DNA of 64,000 bases from Methylobacterium longum (GCF_022179385.1 NZ_BPQS01000002.1:62001-126000), one strand, 5' to 3'. Positions 43,701-53,205 are shown, counted from the stretch's first letter. Program-made: numbers and translations. The notes: generated by a model from the letters alone, not told the origin.

Positions 43701-44096
43701 ATGAAGGTCTCTCATCTGGCAAGCGCGCTTGCGCTGTTGGCGTTTACTGCCGGTCCCGTGCTCGCCGCGCCCTGCAGCACCGGCACCACGAAGGCCAAGA
43801 GCCCGGATCAGCAGGCGTCCAATTCCAGCAGCTCCGATGTCGACAAGTCCAGCAAGAACCTTGCCGGCGGCCAGCAGCCGGCCTCGCCCGGAACGGTCGG
43901 CGCCATGAACAACGCTGGCGCCACGCAGACCGCCCCCGCGCAGGCACAGGCGAATACGGGCGGGAAGTCGAATTCGACCGATCCGGCCGCGGCGAACCTC
44001 GCCGGCGGACAGCAGCCGGCTTCGCCGGGCACCGTCGGGGCGATGAACAAGGCGGCGGCCGATCGGCAGACGGCTCCGGCCGACGACAACTGCTGA
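43701..44096 (+). CDS. secreted low-complexity protein with two 18-residue repeats
   Basis: 131-aa exported protein. Signal peptide MKVSHLASALALLAFTAGPV ends before LAAPC; a ribosome site GGAGGAGC precedes ATG 43701. The mature part is serine/asparagine/glutamine-rich with two identical copies of NLAGGQQPASPGTVGAMN (53-70 and 99-116) and cysteines only at C25 and the very last residue C131. Similar repeat proteins occur in Methylobacterium-type genomes, some labelled YjbE-like exopolysaccharide proteins from memory; that label is not supported by anything here. A strong terminator follows. Confidence 0.78.
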   Translation: MKVSHLASALALLAFTAGPVLAAPCSTGTTKAKSPDQQASNSSSSDVDKSSKNLAGGQQPASPGTVGAMNNAGATQTAPAQAQANTGGKSNSTDPAAANLAGGQQPASPGTVGAMNKAAADRQTAPADDNC

Positions 44097-44123
44097 TCCA
44101 CGACTTCCGTCGAAACGTCCTGC

Positions 44124-44155
44124 GCAAGCCCGCCTCGGTTCCGAGGCGGGCTTGC
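44124..44155 (+). terminator. intrinsic-like terminator after the repeat protein
   Basis: Perfect 15-bp stem GCAAGCCCGCCTCGG / CCGAGGCGGGCTTGC with loop TT, followed by TTGC. It lies 27 bp after the stop codon. The remaining stretch to 44400 contains no supportable gene. Confidence 0.82.
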
Positions 44156-44400
44156 TTGCATGTGGATACCGGTGGTTGCGCGACGGGACGCGCGAACCGG
44201 CGTGGTCCCACGCCCCGGATCGGTGTTTAAGCCTCGCGACGGCGTCGTTGGCGCGGCTTTCCGCGATGGCCGCCATCATCGGAGCCGGAGGATGCGGAGG
44301 GGTACGACGGGATTGGCTGGAACCGACATCACTGTACTTATCCAGGCAAATTTGGCAAACAAGACCGGGTAAATTCGGCAATCACTGGGGAGGTGGGGAC

Positions 44401-45510
44401 GTGGGTCAGCGGCGTACGCTCCTGCTGATCGGGGGGTTGCTGCTCGCCGCCGGGGCCGCTGTTCTCACCGAGCCCGGCGAGCGTCTCCGCGCCCGCGCCG
44501 CCCCGATCCTGTCGGAAATCGGCGCACGTCTCGAGCCGCTGATCCCGACACTGCGCAGTGGCCCGACCGCGGATGCGCGGCTCCCGACGCCGCGCACGGC
44601 GATCGAGGACGGGCGCACCTTGGTCCGGCTGTCGGCGCTCGAACGGCAGCGCATCGGCCTCGTCGCCGAAGCGCGACCGTCCGTACCGCACCAGCAGGAG
44701 CTGACCGCTTACGGAAGCGTCCTCGATCTCGCCCGGATCACCGAGCTCACCAACAGCTACGCGGGCGCCGTCGCGTCGCTTCAGACGGCCCAGGCGCGGG
44801 TCGAGGTCTCGGGCAGCGCCGCCCGGCGCGCGCGCAGCCTCGGCGCGGGGATCGTGGCGGTCGCCCAGATCGAGACAGCCGAAGGCACCCTCCTGACCGA
44901 CCGCGCCGCCGTGACCACGGCCGAATCGCAGGTGCGGACCCTCGCGGCCACGGCGCGACAGGAATGGGGCTCGGTGCTCGGCAAGGCGATCATCGATCGT
45001 TCACCCCTCGTCACGCGGCTGATCGAGCGCGCGGACTTCTTGGTTCAGGTGACGCTGCCGCCGGGCGAGAGCCTTCCGGTGCCCCCGCAGGCGGCCTACG
45101 CCGAGGTTCCGCCGCAGAGCGAGCGCGTCCCCCTGCGGCTGGTCTCGGCGGCGACCCGCACCGATCCACGCATCCAGGGGCAGAGCTTCTTCTACTTGGT
45201 GTCGGGCGACAGCGGCCTGTTGCCGGGCACCAGCACGATGGCGTTCCTGGCGGCGCCGCAGACGATTCGGGGCGTCCTCGTGCCCGAGGATGCCGTCGTG
45301 CACGGCGAGGGGGGCACCTGGGTCTATCGGGGCACCGGCGACGGTGCCTTCGTGCGGCATCCGGTCCGTGCCGATGCGCCGATGTCGGCCGACGCCTTCG
45401 TGGTCGAGGATCTGCCGGATGGCGGGGAGATCGTGCTGCGGGGTGGGCAGGCATTGCTCTCCGAGGAGATGAAGAGCCGGATCCGCGTCGTGGGCGACGA
45501 CGATGACTGA
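44401..45510 (+). CDS. RND efflux periplasmic adaptor-like protein
   Basis: 369-aa membrane-fusion-type protein preceding an RND pump. One N-terminal membrane segment (TLLLIGGLLLAAGAAVL) then a region with an alpha-helical hairpin (AGAVASLQTAQARVEVSGSA) and beta-barrel strands (VPEDAVVHGEGGTWVYRG). The lipoyl-type half-motifs are weak, so the family call rests partly on context. GTG 44401 is favoured by GGGAGGTGGGGAC just upstream. Its stop overlaps the permease start. No metal-binding histidine/cysteine cluster is visible. Confidence 0.75.
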   Translation: MGQRRTLLLIGGLLLAAGAAVLTEPGERLRARAAPILSEIGARLEPLIPTLRSGPTADARLPTPRTAIEDGRTLVRLSALERQRIGLVAEARPSVPHQQELTAYGSVLDLARITELTNSYAGAVASLQTAQARVEVSGSAARRARSLGAGIVAVAQIETAEGTLLTDRAAVTTAESQVRTLAATARQEWGSVLGKAIIDRSPLVTRLIERADFLVQVTLPPGESLPVPPQAAYAEVPPQSERVPLRLVSAATRTDPRIQGQSFFYLVSGDSGLLPGTSTMAFLAAPQTIRGVLVPEDAVVHGEGGTWVYRGTGDGAFVRHPVRADAPMSADAFVVEDLPDGGEIVLRGGQALLSEEMKSRIRVVGDDDD

Positions 45511-48500
45511 GCCGCCGGGTGCTGCCGGCCGCGGCGGTCCCCAGGCGGCCCTCGTCGGTTTCGCCGTGCGGCTCCCTCGGGTGGTCCTGGCTCTGGCCTG
45601 TGCCGTGCTCGTCTTCGGCCTCTACGCGCTCGCGGCAGCGCGCTACGACGTCTTTCCGGAATTCGCCCCTCCGATCGTGACGATCCAGACCGAGGCGCCG
45701 GGCCTCGACTCGGAGCAGGTCGAGGTGTTGGTCACCCAGCCCGTCGAGGTCGCGGTCGGCGGCCTTCCGGGGCTCGAGACCCTGCGCTCCACCTCCATCC
45801 AGGGCCTGTCGGTGATCACCGCCGCCTTCAAGTCCGGCAGCGACGTCGATCGGGTCCGCCAGCGCGTCAACGAGCGTCTGGCGGCTCTGTCCGGCCGAAT
45901 GCCGGACGGGGTTGCGACGCCGGCGATGACCCCGCTCACCTCCTCGACCCTCACGGTGCTCCTCGTCGGGTTGACCGCGGAGGCCCGCGACGGCATGGAC
46001 CTGCGCCACGTGGCCGAATGGACCGTACGGCGGCGCCTTCAGGCCGTGCCGGGCATAGCGCAGGTGTCGATCTACGGCGGGGCGGTGCGGGCGCTGCAGG
46101 TCCAGGTCCGGCCGGACGACCTGATCCGTTTCCAGATCGGCCTCAACGACGTGCTGACGGCCGCCCGGAAAGCAACCGGCGTGCGGGGCGCCGGCTTCGT
46201 CGACACCCCGAACCAGCGCGTGCTGCTGCGGAGCGAGGGCCAGTCGCTCACCCCGGAGGCCCTGGGCCGCACGGTGCTCCACAACGACGGGGGGGCGAGC
46301 GTCGTGCTCTCGGACGTGGCGAATGTCACGGCCGCCCCCGAACCCGCGATCAGCGCGGCGCTCGTCGACGGGAAGCCCGGCGTGCTGCTCATGGTTGGCG
46401 CCCAGGTCGGCGTCGACACGCGGGCCGTGACGGCGCGGCTGGAAGCCGCCCTCGACGAGTTGCGGCCGGTCCTGAACCGGGAGGGCGTGTCCCTGCGCGC
46501 AGACCTGTTCCGGCCGGCGAACTTCGTGGATGTCGCCACCGGGAACGTCCTCCAGGCCCTGGCTTTCGGCGGCGTCCTGGTGGTGATCGTGCTGTTCGTC
46601 TTCCTGGCGGATTGGCGGGCCGCGCTGATCAGCGCGGCGGCGATCCCCCTCTCGTTGGTCGCTGCCGCGCTCGCGCTCCAGGCCTGGGGCGAGAGCCTCA
46701 ACACGATGACGCTGGGCGGGCTGGCGCTGGCCATCGGCGAGGTGGTGGACGATGCGGTGATCGGCGTCGAGAACGTCTCCCGCCGCCTGCGGGCCGCGCG
46801 TGGCGAGCGACCGGCCCGCGTGGTGCTCGCCGCCATGCTGGAGGTGCGCACCTCGGTCGCCTACGCGACGCTCGCCGTGCTCCTGATGTTCCTGCCGGTG
46901 CTGGCGCTCACCGGGGTGGCGGGGCGCCTGTTCGGCCCCCTGGCGCTCGCCTACATCGCGGCGGTCGTGGCCTCGCTCCTCGTCGCGCTCACGGTCACGC
47001 CGGCCCTGGCGCTGCTCCTCCTGGGTGGCCGGATGGCGCGCGCCGAGGCCGCTCCGCCGCGCGAGCCGCCCGTGGTCCGCTGGAGCCGTGCCGCCTACCT
47101 CCGGCTGCTGGCCTGGATCGGCCGGGCCCCGCGCCTGGCGATGCTGGGAAGCCTGCTGCTGACCCTCGCGGGTGCCGCGATCCTCCCGACCCTCGGCGCG
47201 GTGTTCCTGCCCGACCTGAAGGAGGGCCACTTGATCCTCCACATGGTGGCGATCCCCGGGACGTCGCTGCAGGAATCGCAGCGGCTCGGCACGCTGATCA
47301 CCGGCGACCTGAAGGGCATTCCGGGCGTTCGCGCCGTGGCCGCACAGATCGGTCGCGCCGAGGCCGCCGAGGATACGGCGGGTCCCCATTACAGCGAGAT
47401 CCACATCGACCTGCAGCCCGGCCTCGACGGCGCGGCCCAGCGATCCGTCGAGGCGGCGATCCGCGACCTGATCGCCGGGTTTCCCGGTGCCGCCTTCTCG
47501 CTCAAGACCTTCCTGACCGAGCGGATCGAGGAGACGGTGTCGGGCTTCACGGCGCCCGTCGTGGTCAACGTGGTCGGCAGCGACCTGGACCGCATCGAGG
47601 CCGCCGCCCGCTCGGTCGCCCGCGAACTCGCGGAGGTGAAGGGCGCCCGCGACGTGCAGCAGGCGTCCCCGGCCGGATTGCCGCAGGTCACCGTGGCGCT
47701 CCGCCCGGTGGATCTGCGCCACTGGGGTCTCGATCCGGTCGAGGTGCTGGAGGCGGTGCGCACCGCCTACCAGGGCGACGTCGTCGGCCAGACCTATCGC
47801 GGCAACGCGGTGTTCAACGTGCTGGTGATCCTCGACGCGGCAGTGCGGAGTCGACTCAGCGCGGTGGGTGACCTGCCCCTGCGGGCGACAGGCGGTCGCT
47901 ACGTCCGCCTGTCGCAGGTGGCCGACGTCTACGAAAGCGCGGGCCGCTATCAGGTGCAGCATCTCGGTGCGCAGCGGGTGCAGGCCGTGACCGCCAACGT
48001 CGCCGGACGGGACATGGCGGGATTCGTGGCGGCGGCCAAGCGCAAGATCGCCAAGGAGGTGCGGCTGCCCGAGGGTGTCTACGTGACCTTCTCGGGGGCC
48101 GCGGAGGCGCAGGAGGCGGCCCGGCGCGACCTGCTGATCCACGCCGGTCTCGCCGGTTTCGGCATCGTGGTTCTGCTCGCCATCGTCACCGGTTCGGCGG
48201 CGAACCTGATGCTGGTCCTGGTCAATCTGCCCTTCGCCTTCGTGGGTGGGGTCGCCGCGGCGGCGCTCACCGGGGGCTTGCTCTCGCTCGGCTCCCTCGT
48301 CGGTTTCGTCACCCTCGCGGGCATCTCGCTGCGCAACAGCGTGATGATGATCGCCCATTACGAGCAGATGGTGACGCGGGATAAGCTCCCGTGGGACGCC
48401 GCGACCGCGGCCGCGGGCGCCGCCGACCGGATGGTACCGATCCTCATGACCTCGCTGGTCACCGGTCTCGGCCTGCTGCCGCTGGCCCTCGGGGCCGGGG

Positions 48501-48667
48501 AGCCCGGCCGCGAGATCGAGGGCCCGATGGCGCTGATCATCCTGGGCGGCCTCGTCACCTCGACGGTGCTCACCCTCCTGATCCTGCCGGTGCTGGCCTT
48601 GCGCTTCGCCCGGTTCCGGATGGAGGAGCCCGGGGAGGCGATGATCGCGCCCGCCCTCCGGTCCTGA
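45503..48667 (+). CDS. RND efflux permease (CusA/CzcA-like)
   Basis: 1054-aa inner-membrane RND pump, of HME length. It begins PRVVLALACAVLVFGLYALA and continues with FPEFAPPIVTIQTEAPGLDSEQVE, characteristic of CzcA/CusA. In TM4 it reads GGLALAIGEVVDDAVIGVEN, with two aspartates for proton relay but not the DFGxxxDG form of Zn/Co pumps, so the substrate is unclear. It overlaps the adaptor gene; no outer-membrane factor gene is adjacent. Confidence 0.9.
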   Translation: MTEPPGAAGRGGPQAALVGFAVRLPRVVLALACAVLVFGLYALAAARYDVFPEFAPPIVTIQTEAPGLDSEQVEVLVTQPVEVAVGGLPGLETLRSTSIQGLSVITAAFKSGSDVDRVRQRVNERLAALSGRMPDGVATPAMTPLTSSTLTVLLVGLTAEARDGMDLRHVAEWTVRRRLQAVPGIAQVSIYGGAVRALQVQVRPDDLIRFQIGLNDVLTAARKATGVRGAGFVDTPNQRVLLRSEGQSLTPEALGRTVLHNDGGASVVLSDVANVTAAPEPAISAALVDGKPGVLLMVGAQVGVDTRAVTARLEAALDELRPVLNREGVSLRADLFRPANFVDVATGNVLQALAFGGVLVVIVLFVFLADWRAALISAAAIPLSLVAAALALQAWGESLNTMTLGGLALAIGEVVDDAVIGVENVSRRLRAARGERPARVVLAAMLEVRTSVAYATLAVLLMFLPVLALTGVAGRLFGPLALAYIAAVVASLLVALTVTPALALLLLGGRMARAEAAPPREPPVVRWSRAAYLRLLAWIGRAPRLAMLGSLLLTLAGAAILPTLGAVFLPDLKEGHLILHMVAIPGTSLQESQRLGTLITGDLKGIPGVRAVAAQIGRAEAAEDTAGPHYSEIHIDLQPGLDGAAQRSVEAAIRDLIAGFPGAAFSLKTFLTERIEETVSGFTAPVVVNVVGSDLDRIEAAARSVARELAEVKGARDVQQASPAGLPQVTVALRPVDLRHWGLDPVEVLEAVRTAYQGDVVGQTYRGNAVFNVLVILDAAVRSRLSAVGDLPLRATGGRYVRLSQVADVYESAGRYQVQHLGAQRVQAVTANVAGRDMAGFVAAAKRKIAKEVRLPEGVYVTFSGAAEAQEAARRDLLIHAGLAGFGIVVLLAIVTGSAANLMLVLVNLPFAFVGGVAAAALTGGLLSLGSLVGFVTLAGISLRNSVMMIAHYEQMVTRDKLPWDAATAAAGAADRMVPILMTSLVTGLGLLPLALGAGEPGREIEGPMALIILGGLVTSTVLTLLILPVLALRFARFRMEEPGEAMIAPALRS

Positions 48668-48726
48668 CATCGCTCCGCCTGCCGGTGGCTGCCAAGCCCG
48701 AGGGGGGCTGACGACGGGGCGGGGCA

Positions 48727-49176
48727 GCAGCCCCGGCGCGGAACGCGTCGGCGATCTTGTCCTGCTCGGACGGTCCGGCGCGATGTCCTCGAAGGTCAGA
48801 CCGGCCTTCGCGGGGCGGTGACGAGCGGGTCCTGGCTGCCGCCCGCGGTCACCGCGAGCCGCTTCCCCCGCAACCCGGCCACCGACGTCGCAGCCGCGTC
48901 CGCAGCCACCAGGAACGTCTACGCCCCGGGGGAGGGCGCCTCCCGGGCGATATGGGTGATCCCAGCGCCGGAGGCCTGCGCGTGGATCGGGTCCGTGTCG
49001 GCGCGGTCGGCCGAAAGGGCGATCGGTCCGGTGTTCCGTGCCTCCTTGACCGGCACTCCGCGGGTGAACCCAGGCCGGGACTGGCCGGTGCCGAGGGGTG
49101 TGAGGTCCCGCTCCCGGCAGCCGTCCCGGAGCAGCGGCGCGATCAGCGTCGAGGAGCACTGCCAGCCGATGCGCGA
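48727..49176 (-). pseudogene. decayed aliphatic-sulfonate/nitrate-type binding protein (ssuA-like)
   Basis: Reading the minus strand gives an SsuA-like order of motifs broken by lesions: SRIGWQCSSTLIAPLLRDG near 49176, then DTDPIHAQASGAGITHIARE, then an in-frame TAG around 48925, then FLVAADAAATSVAGLRGKRL and AVTAGGSQDPLV. A frameshift leads into KAGLTFEDIAP (about 48808) and another into GPSEQDKIADAFRAGAA. This matches the start-to-middle of NitT/TauT/SsuA binding proteins; the signal peptide and C-terminal half are missing. It lies just downstream of a complete transporter of the same type. Coordinates are approximate. Confidence 0.72.
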
Positions 49177-49300
49177 GGGGCCGGTGCGGGCGCGGCGCGA
49201 CCCCGTCACGCGAGACGGAAGGCCGACCGGCCGGCGATCGGGATTCGGCGGAGACGGGCAGCGGGATCATTCGTCGAGGCGGGCCGGGACGGGGCCGCAG

Positions 49301-50161
49301 CTACCACCAGCTGGCGCGGGTTTCCGGGGCAGGGGGGCGGTTCGCCGCGGCCGGACGGAGGGAATGATCGAGGGCCGCTAAAACCCTGCGCACCGCCTCC
49401 TCGTAGGTCGCCGCCACGGGGTCGCGCGGGCGGGCGAGCCCGATCGCGACGGTCTCGTCGAGGCGTCCCGGCCGCGGGCGCATCACCACAACCCGGTCGG
49501 CGAGCGTCACCGCCTCCCCGACATCGTGCGTGACGATGACGATCGTCGGCTTCGACTCGGCCCAGAGGTCCAGGAGCTGGTCGTGAAGCCCCTTCCGGGT
49601 GAAGGCATCCAGGGCTGAGAACGGCTCGTCGAGGAGCAGCACCCTCGGCTGCGCGACGAAGGCTCGGGCGATGGCGACACGCTGCTGCTGGCCCCCCGAG
49701 AGTTCGCGCGGCCAGCGCCCACCGTGCTCGGCCAGCCCGATCCGCTCCAGCGCGTGGGTGACGCGGGCCCGGCGCTCGGAGCGGCCGAGGCCGGAGAGCC
49801 CGAAGCCGACATTGTCGGCGACGTTGAGCCAGGGGAGGAGCCGCGGCTCCTGGAAGACCACCCCGACGCTCGGATGGGGCTCGGCGATCGTCTCGCCGTC
49901 GACCTGCACGAAGCCGCGGCTGGCTTGGTCGAGCCCCGCGATCAACCGGAGCAGCGTCGTCTTCCCACAGCCGGAGCCGCCGATCAGCGCGACGATCTCC
50001 CCCTGCTTCACAGACAGGCCGATGGCCTCGAGCGCCCGCGTGCCGTCCGCGTAGGTCTTGGAGAGATCGTCGATGACGAGCACGGGCGTCCCTTGTCCGG
50101 GCCTGGCGCGGGTGCCGGTGCGCGACCCGGCTGTCCCGGCGGAGCGGGATCCGGCGGTCAC
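49301..50161 (-). CDS. NitT/TauT/Ssu-type ABC transporter ATP-binding protein
   Basis: 286-aa ATPase. Walker A GGSGCGKTTLLRLIAGLD, Q-loop VVFQEPRLLPW, signature LSGGQQQRVAIARAF and Walker B VLLLDEPFSALD are intact. It should power uptake of a sulfonate, taurine or similar anion. GTG 50161 overlaps the permease stop (GTGA); an equally possible GTG at 50083 has an AAGGGA site and starts at the conserved LVIDDLSKTY, giving 260 aa. Confidence 0.9.
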   Translation of the reverse strand: MTAGSRSAGTAGSRTGTRARPGQGTPVLVIDDLSKTYADGTRALEAIGLSVKQGEIVALIGGSGCGKTTLLRLIAGLDQASRGFVQVDGETIAEPHPSVGVVFQEPRLLPWLNVADNVGFGLSGLGRSERRARVTHALERIGLAEHGGRWPRELSGGQQQRVAIARAFVAQPRVLLLDEPFSALDAFTRKGLHDQLLDLWAESKPTIVIVTHDVGEAVTLADRVVVMRPRPGRLDETVAIGLARPRDPVAATYEEAVRRVLAALDHSLRPAAANRPPAPETRASWW

Positions 50162-50949
50162 AGGCTGTCCCGCGCGGTATCCTGCCAGCGCGTCAAGGGC
50201 AACGTCAGCGTCACGAGGGCCATGTCGGCGAGCTTGCCGACCAACGCGAAGGCGATGATCGCCGCCACGATCTGATCGGGCTTGCTGAACTGCTGGCCGT
50301 CGACCAGCAGGTAGCCGAGGCCCTCGGAGGCGCCCATCAGCTCCGCCGCCACGACGAACAGGAAGCCGAGGCCCAGACCGGTGCGCAGGCCGACCAGCGT
50401 GGCCGGCAGCACCGCCGGCAGCAGGATCCGGCGGGCCAGCGCCGGCCGCGACAGCCGGAAGATCCGCCCGACCTCGACGAGCTTCCGGTCCACCGAGGCG
50501 ATCGCTCCGGAAACCCCGACATAGACCGGGAAGAAGACGCCCACGGCGATCAGCAGGACCTTCGGCGTCTCCAGGATGCCGAACCACAGGATGAAGAGGG
50601 GCACCCAGGCGAGCGACGGGACGGCGCGGAGCGCCTGCAGGCTCGGGTCGACGAGCCAGCGCAGCACCGGGATCGTGGCCACCAGGGCGCCGGCCAGGAT
50701 CCCGGCCGCCGCCCCGAACAGGAAGCCGAGCCCGACGCGGATCAGGGTCGCCTCCACGTGCATCCACAGGTCACCCGACGCCGCCAACTCCCACAGGGTG
50801 GCGCCGATGCGGCTGGGCGGCGGAAGCAGGCGCCCGGACGCGAGGCCGGTCGCGACCGCGATCTCCCAGCCGATCGCCAGGAGCAGCGGCAGAAGCAGGC
50901 CGAGACCGGCGCGGCCGCCCCGCCGCAGCAGCGGAACGCCCCCCATCAC
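50158..50949 (-). CDS. NitT/TauT/Ssu-type ABC transporter permease
   Basis: 263-aa inner-membrane subunit with about six hydrophobic segments. Contains ALRAVPSLAWVPLFILWFG and the EAA-type coupling loop VGRIFRLSRPALARRILLPA that contacts the ATPase. It overlaps both neighbours, so the three-gene operon is binding protein, permease, ATPase. Confidence 0.92.
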   Translation of the reverse strand: MMGGVPLLRRGGRAGLGLLLPLLLAIGWEIAVATGLASGRLLPPPSRIGATLWELAASGDLWMHVEATLIRVGLGFLFGAAAGILAGALVATIPVLRWLVDPSLQALRAVPSLAWVPLFILWFGILETPKVLLIAVGVFFPVYVGVSGAIASVDRKLVEVGRIFRLSRPALARRILLPAVLPATLVGLRTGLGLGFLFVVAAELMGASEGLGYLLVDGQQFSKPDQIVAAIIAFALVGKLADMALVTLTLPLTRWQDTARDSL

Positions 50950-51926
50950 CGCCCGGCGGCGGGATTGAAGGTCGGATCGAGCAGGCTTTCGACCGCGGCC
51001 GCCACATCGGTCCCGGCGGGGATCACGCCGGCCTGCTGCAGGGCCAAGCCGGCCGCCTTGATCGAGTCGGTCTGTGCCGGGCCGATCGCGGGCTGCGACA
51101 GGTCGGTGCGCTCGATCTGACGGGCGATCACGGGCGCCGGCAGCTTGGTGGCCGCCACGAGGGCGGCCGAGAGCGCCTGCGGGTTGGCGAGCGCGTAGGC
51201 CCGCGCCTTCTCGTAGGCGGCGATCACCGTCCGGACGAGCTCTGGATGGGCCTTGGCGAACTCCTCGCGCACGTCGAGCAGCCCCCAGGTGTTCGCCGCG
51301 GCGTCGCGGTAGAACAGGACATCGCCGTTCTCGATCTCGGCCGCGGCCATCATCGGGTCGAGCCCCGCCCAGGCGTCGACGTCACCCCGGTCGAGGGCCG
51401 TGCGCCCGTCCGCATGCTGGAGCAGGACGAGCTTCGCGTCGCGCTCAGTGAGACCGGCGCTCTGGAGCGCGCGGATCAGGAAGATGTGAGGGTCGGTGCC
51501 GCGGGTGACCGCGACCCGCTTGCCCTTGAGGTCCGCCGGCTTAGTGATGCCGGTCTCCTTGCGGGTGACGAGCGCCGTCCATTCCGGACGCGAGTAGGCG
51601 TAGATCGCCTTGATCGGGTTGCCGTTGATCCGCGCCACCAGCGCCGCCGCGCCCGCAGCCGATCCGAAATCGATTGCGCCGGCATTCAGGAACTCCAGCG
51701 CTTTGTTGGAGCCGAGCGACTGCACCCAGCGGACCTTGATGCCGCGGGATGCGAGTGCCTCCTCGAGGAAGCCCTTCTCCTTCAGGAGCAGGCCCACCGG
51801 ATTGTAGGTCGCCCAATCCAGGCGGATCTCCTTCGGGTCCTCGGCGCGCGCCTCCCGTCCCGGCAGGATGCCGAGGCAGGCCAGGACGAGGCCGGCGGCC
51901 AGCAGGGATCGGCGGGTCGAGAACAT
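50946..51926 (-). CDS. aliphatic sulfonate/taurine-type ABC substrate-binding protein
   Basis: 326-aa periplasmic binding protein, first gene of the operon. Signal peptide MFSTRRSLLAAGLVLACLGI to EARA; mature part starts EIRLDWATYNPVGLLLKEKG. The family motifs AIDFGSAAGAAALVA, LKGKRVAVTRGTDPH and GDVDAWAGLDPMMA are present. Ligand likely a sulfonate or similar anion; the LLM monooxygenase 4 kb away could use the product. ATG 51926 chosen at the signal peptide. Confidence 0.88.
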   Translation of the reverse strand: MFSTRRSLLAAGLVLACLGILPGREARAEDPKEIRLDWATYNPVGLLLKEKGFLEEALASRGIKVRWVQSLGSNKALEFLNAGAIDFGSAAGAAALVARINGNPIKAIYAYSRPEWTALVTRKETGITKPADLKGKRVAVTRGTDPHIFLIRALQSAGLTERDAKLVLLQHADGRTALDRGDVDAWAGLDPMMAAAEIENGDVLFYRDAAANTWGLLDVREEFAKAHPELVRTVIAAYEKARAYALANPQALSAALVAATKLPAPVIARQIERTDLSQPAIGPAQTDSIKAAGLALQQAGVIPAGTDVAAAVESLLDPTFNPAAGR

Positions 51927-52368
51927 GGGCGGGACCTTTTGGCGTGAGACTGGGGTCTGGGCGTCCGGCGTTCCGGAGCGGACGGGCGGCGCCGCGATCG
52001 GCGCGATCAACCTGTCGGGTATCCCGGGGGCCGATCAGCGGTGCTGGATCACGCGACGCGTACAGGGAGGCGCTGAGGCGCCGCTGTGCTCCAGCCGGCT
52101 CCACCGGACGGTCATACTGCGCCTCCGAGCGGTGACGACGCGCGAGATCGCTCCGGGATCACGTCCGGACGGCTCATGCGTCTTCATCTTCGGCCCGAAA
52201 CCCCGTTGCAGACAACGAACGCACCATCCTGTCCCGGTGATCGCGAGTCAACGAAAGCCCATTCTCTACTTCGACCCGAAAAGATAAGAATCTTCGGCGA
52301 CGCGGCGAACGAGGGGACTCGTTCGCCGCACGGCCGCGGAACGCGCCGCAGACCGCTCTCCCAGGCCC
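51927..52368. other. intergenic region upstream of the Ssu-like operon
   Basis: About 440 bp between the transporter operon and an NADH dehydrogenase-like pseudogene. It presumably contains the operon promoter. No coding frame, riboswitch or RNA gene was recognised; a hairpin at 52302-52329 is listed separately. Confidence 0.4.
52302..52329. other. perfect 12-bp hairpin with GGGA loop
   Basis: GCGGCGAACGAG pairs exactly with CTCGTTCGCCGC around a GNRA-type loop GGGA. On the minus strand it is followed by a T-rich stretch (AGATTCTTATCTTTTC after about 9 nt). It may be a terminator or a repeat element; only one copy was noticed. Confidence 0.5.
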
Positions 52369-53205
52369 GAGATCGGGCGTTCGCGCTGCGGCCGCCGCCG
52401 CGCGGACGCGGGACGAGCGCGGGCTGGGCGACACCGCGCCATCACCCTCGTGGCACCGGACTCGTCCCACGTCATCCGGATGCGTTGCTGCGAGGCCGAC
52501 CTTGCGCCCCTGCGCGAGCCGCCCGACGCACCCTCCCTGTGACGGCCGCCGCTCCGGATCGTCATCCGGAGCGCCGGCCGCTCCGTTCTACGAGCTGCTC
52601 ATCCTGGCCGCCGGCAGCCACCTGCAGCGGCCGCCCGTCCCGGCATCGCGCACGCCTTCGAAGCCGGCACTTACGACGGCGCGCGGGCTCTGGCAGCGCA
52701 TCTCGATCGCCTCAGTCAGTCCGTATCGGAATCCGAGCCGCCGGGCCTCCGGACCGCGTTGGCCGTCGATGCCGGGCTCGCCGGCCTCGAACGCGCCTGC
52801 GTGAGGCCCGCACGCCTCGCCGCCGCGCGTGACGGGCCGGTACCGGGAGCGTGCGCACGCTCCGGATCGACCGCGCTGCCAAGATCGGCAACTTCCTGGG
52901 ACAGGCCGCGCTGCCGTCGATCCGCGCGGCGTTCGCGGCGGCGGGGTGCACCTGCATCGCAGGCGCCAGCGTCGCCGCGGTCGATGCTGCCGGCGTAACG
53001 CTGGCGGACGGGAGGTGCGGTCCGGCGCGGACGATCGTCCGCGTGACCGGTATGCTGGCGAACCCGCTCGCGGCCCTGCTGGGGCTTCCCCTGGACACGC
53101 TCGTGCCCTCCGGAGCCGCCGCCAAGGCCACGAAGCGGGTGATCAATTGGTGCCGCCGCTATCCGCCCCGCGACCGCGATCCTGCGGCTAACCGTGCGGC
53201 GGCGG
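52369..53205 (+). pseudogene. decayed NADH dehydrogenase-like FAD oxidoreductase
   Basis: Successive frames give the motif order of a type II NADH dehydrogenase-like protein: VRAAAAAARTRDERGLGD, then AITLVAPDSSHVIRMR and ADLAPLREPPDAPSL, a stop, then FYELLILAAGSHLQRPPVP, then a frame change to IAHAFEAGTYDGARALAAHL, then ALPSIRAAFAAAG, VAAVDAAGVTLADG, VTGMLANPLAALLGLPLD and AKATKRVINWCRRYPP. Frameshifts, a stop and a deletion between the last two motifs destroy it. The N-terminal nucleotide-binding glycine loop is not found. Coordinates are approximate. Confidence 0.75.

Noticed and set aside
45011..49270. Open frame of 1419 codons antisense to the RND permease
   Set aside because: Arginine/histidine/glycine-rich translation with no domains; it mirrors the codon bias of the convincing permease gene on the other strand.
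51927..52368. Possible riboswitch ahead of the sulfonate-type transporter
   Set aside because: Searched by eye for SAM-II-like or other conserved cores; none could be fitted.
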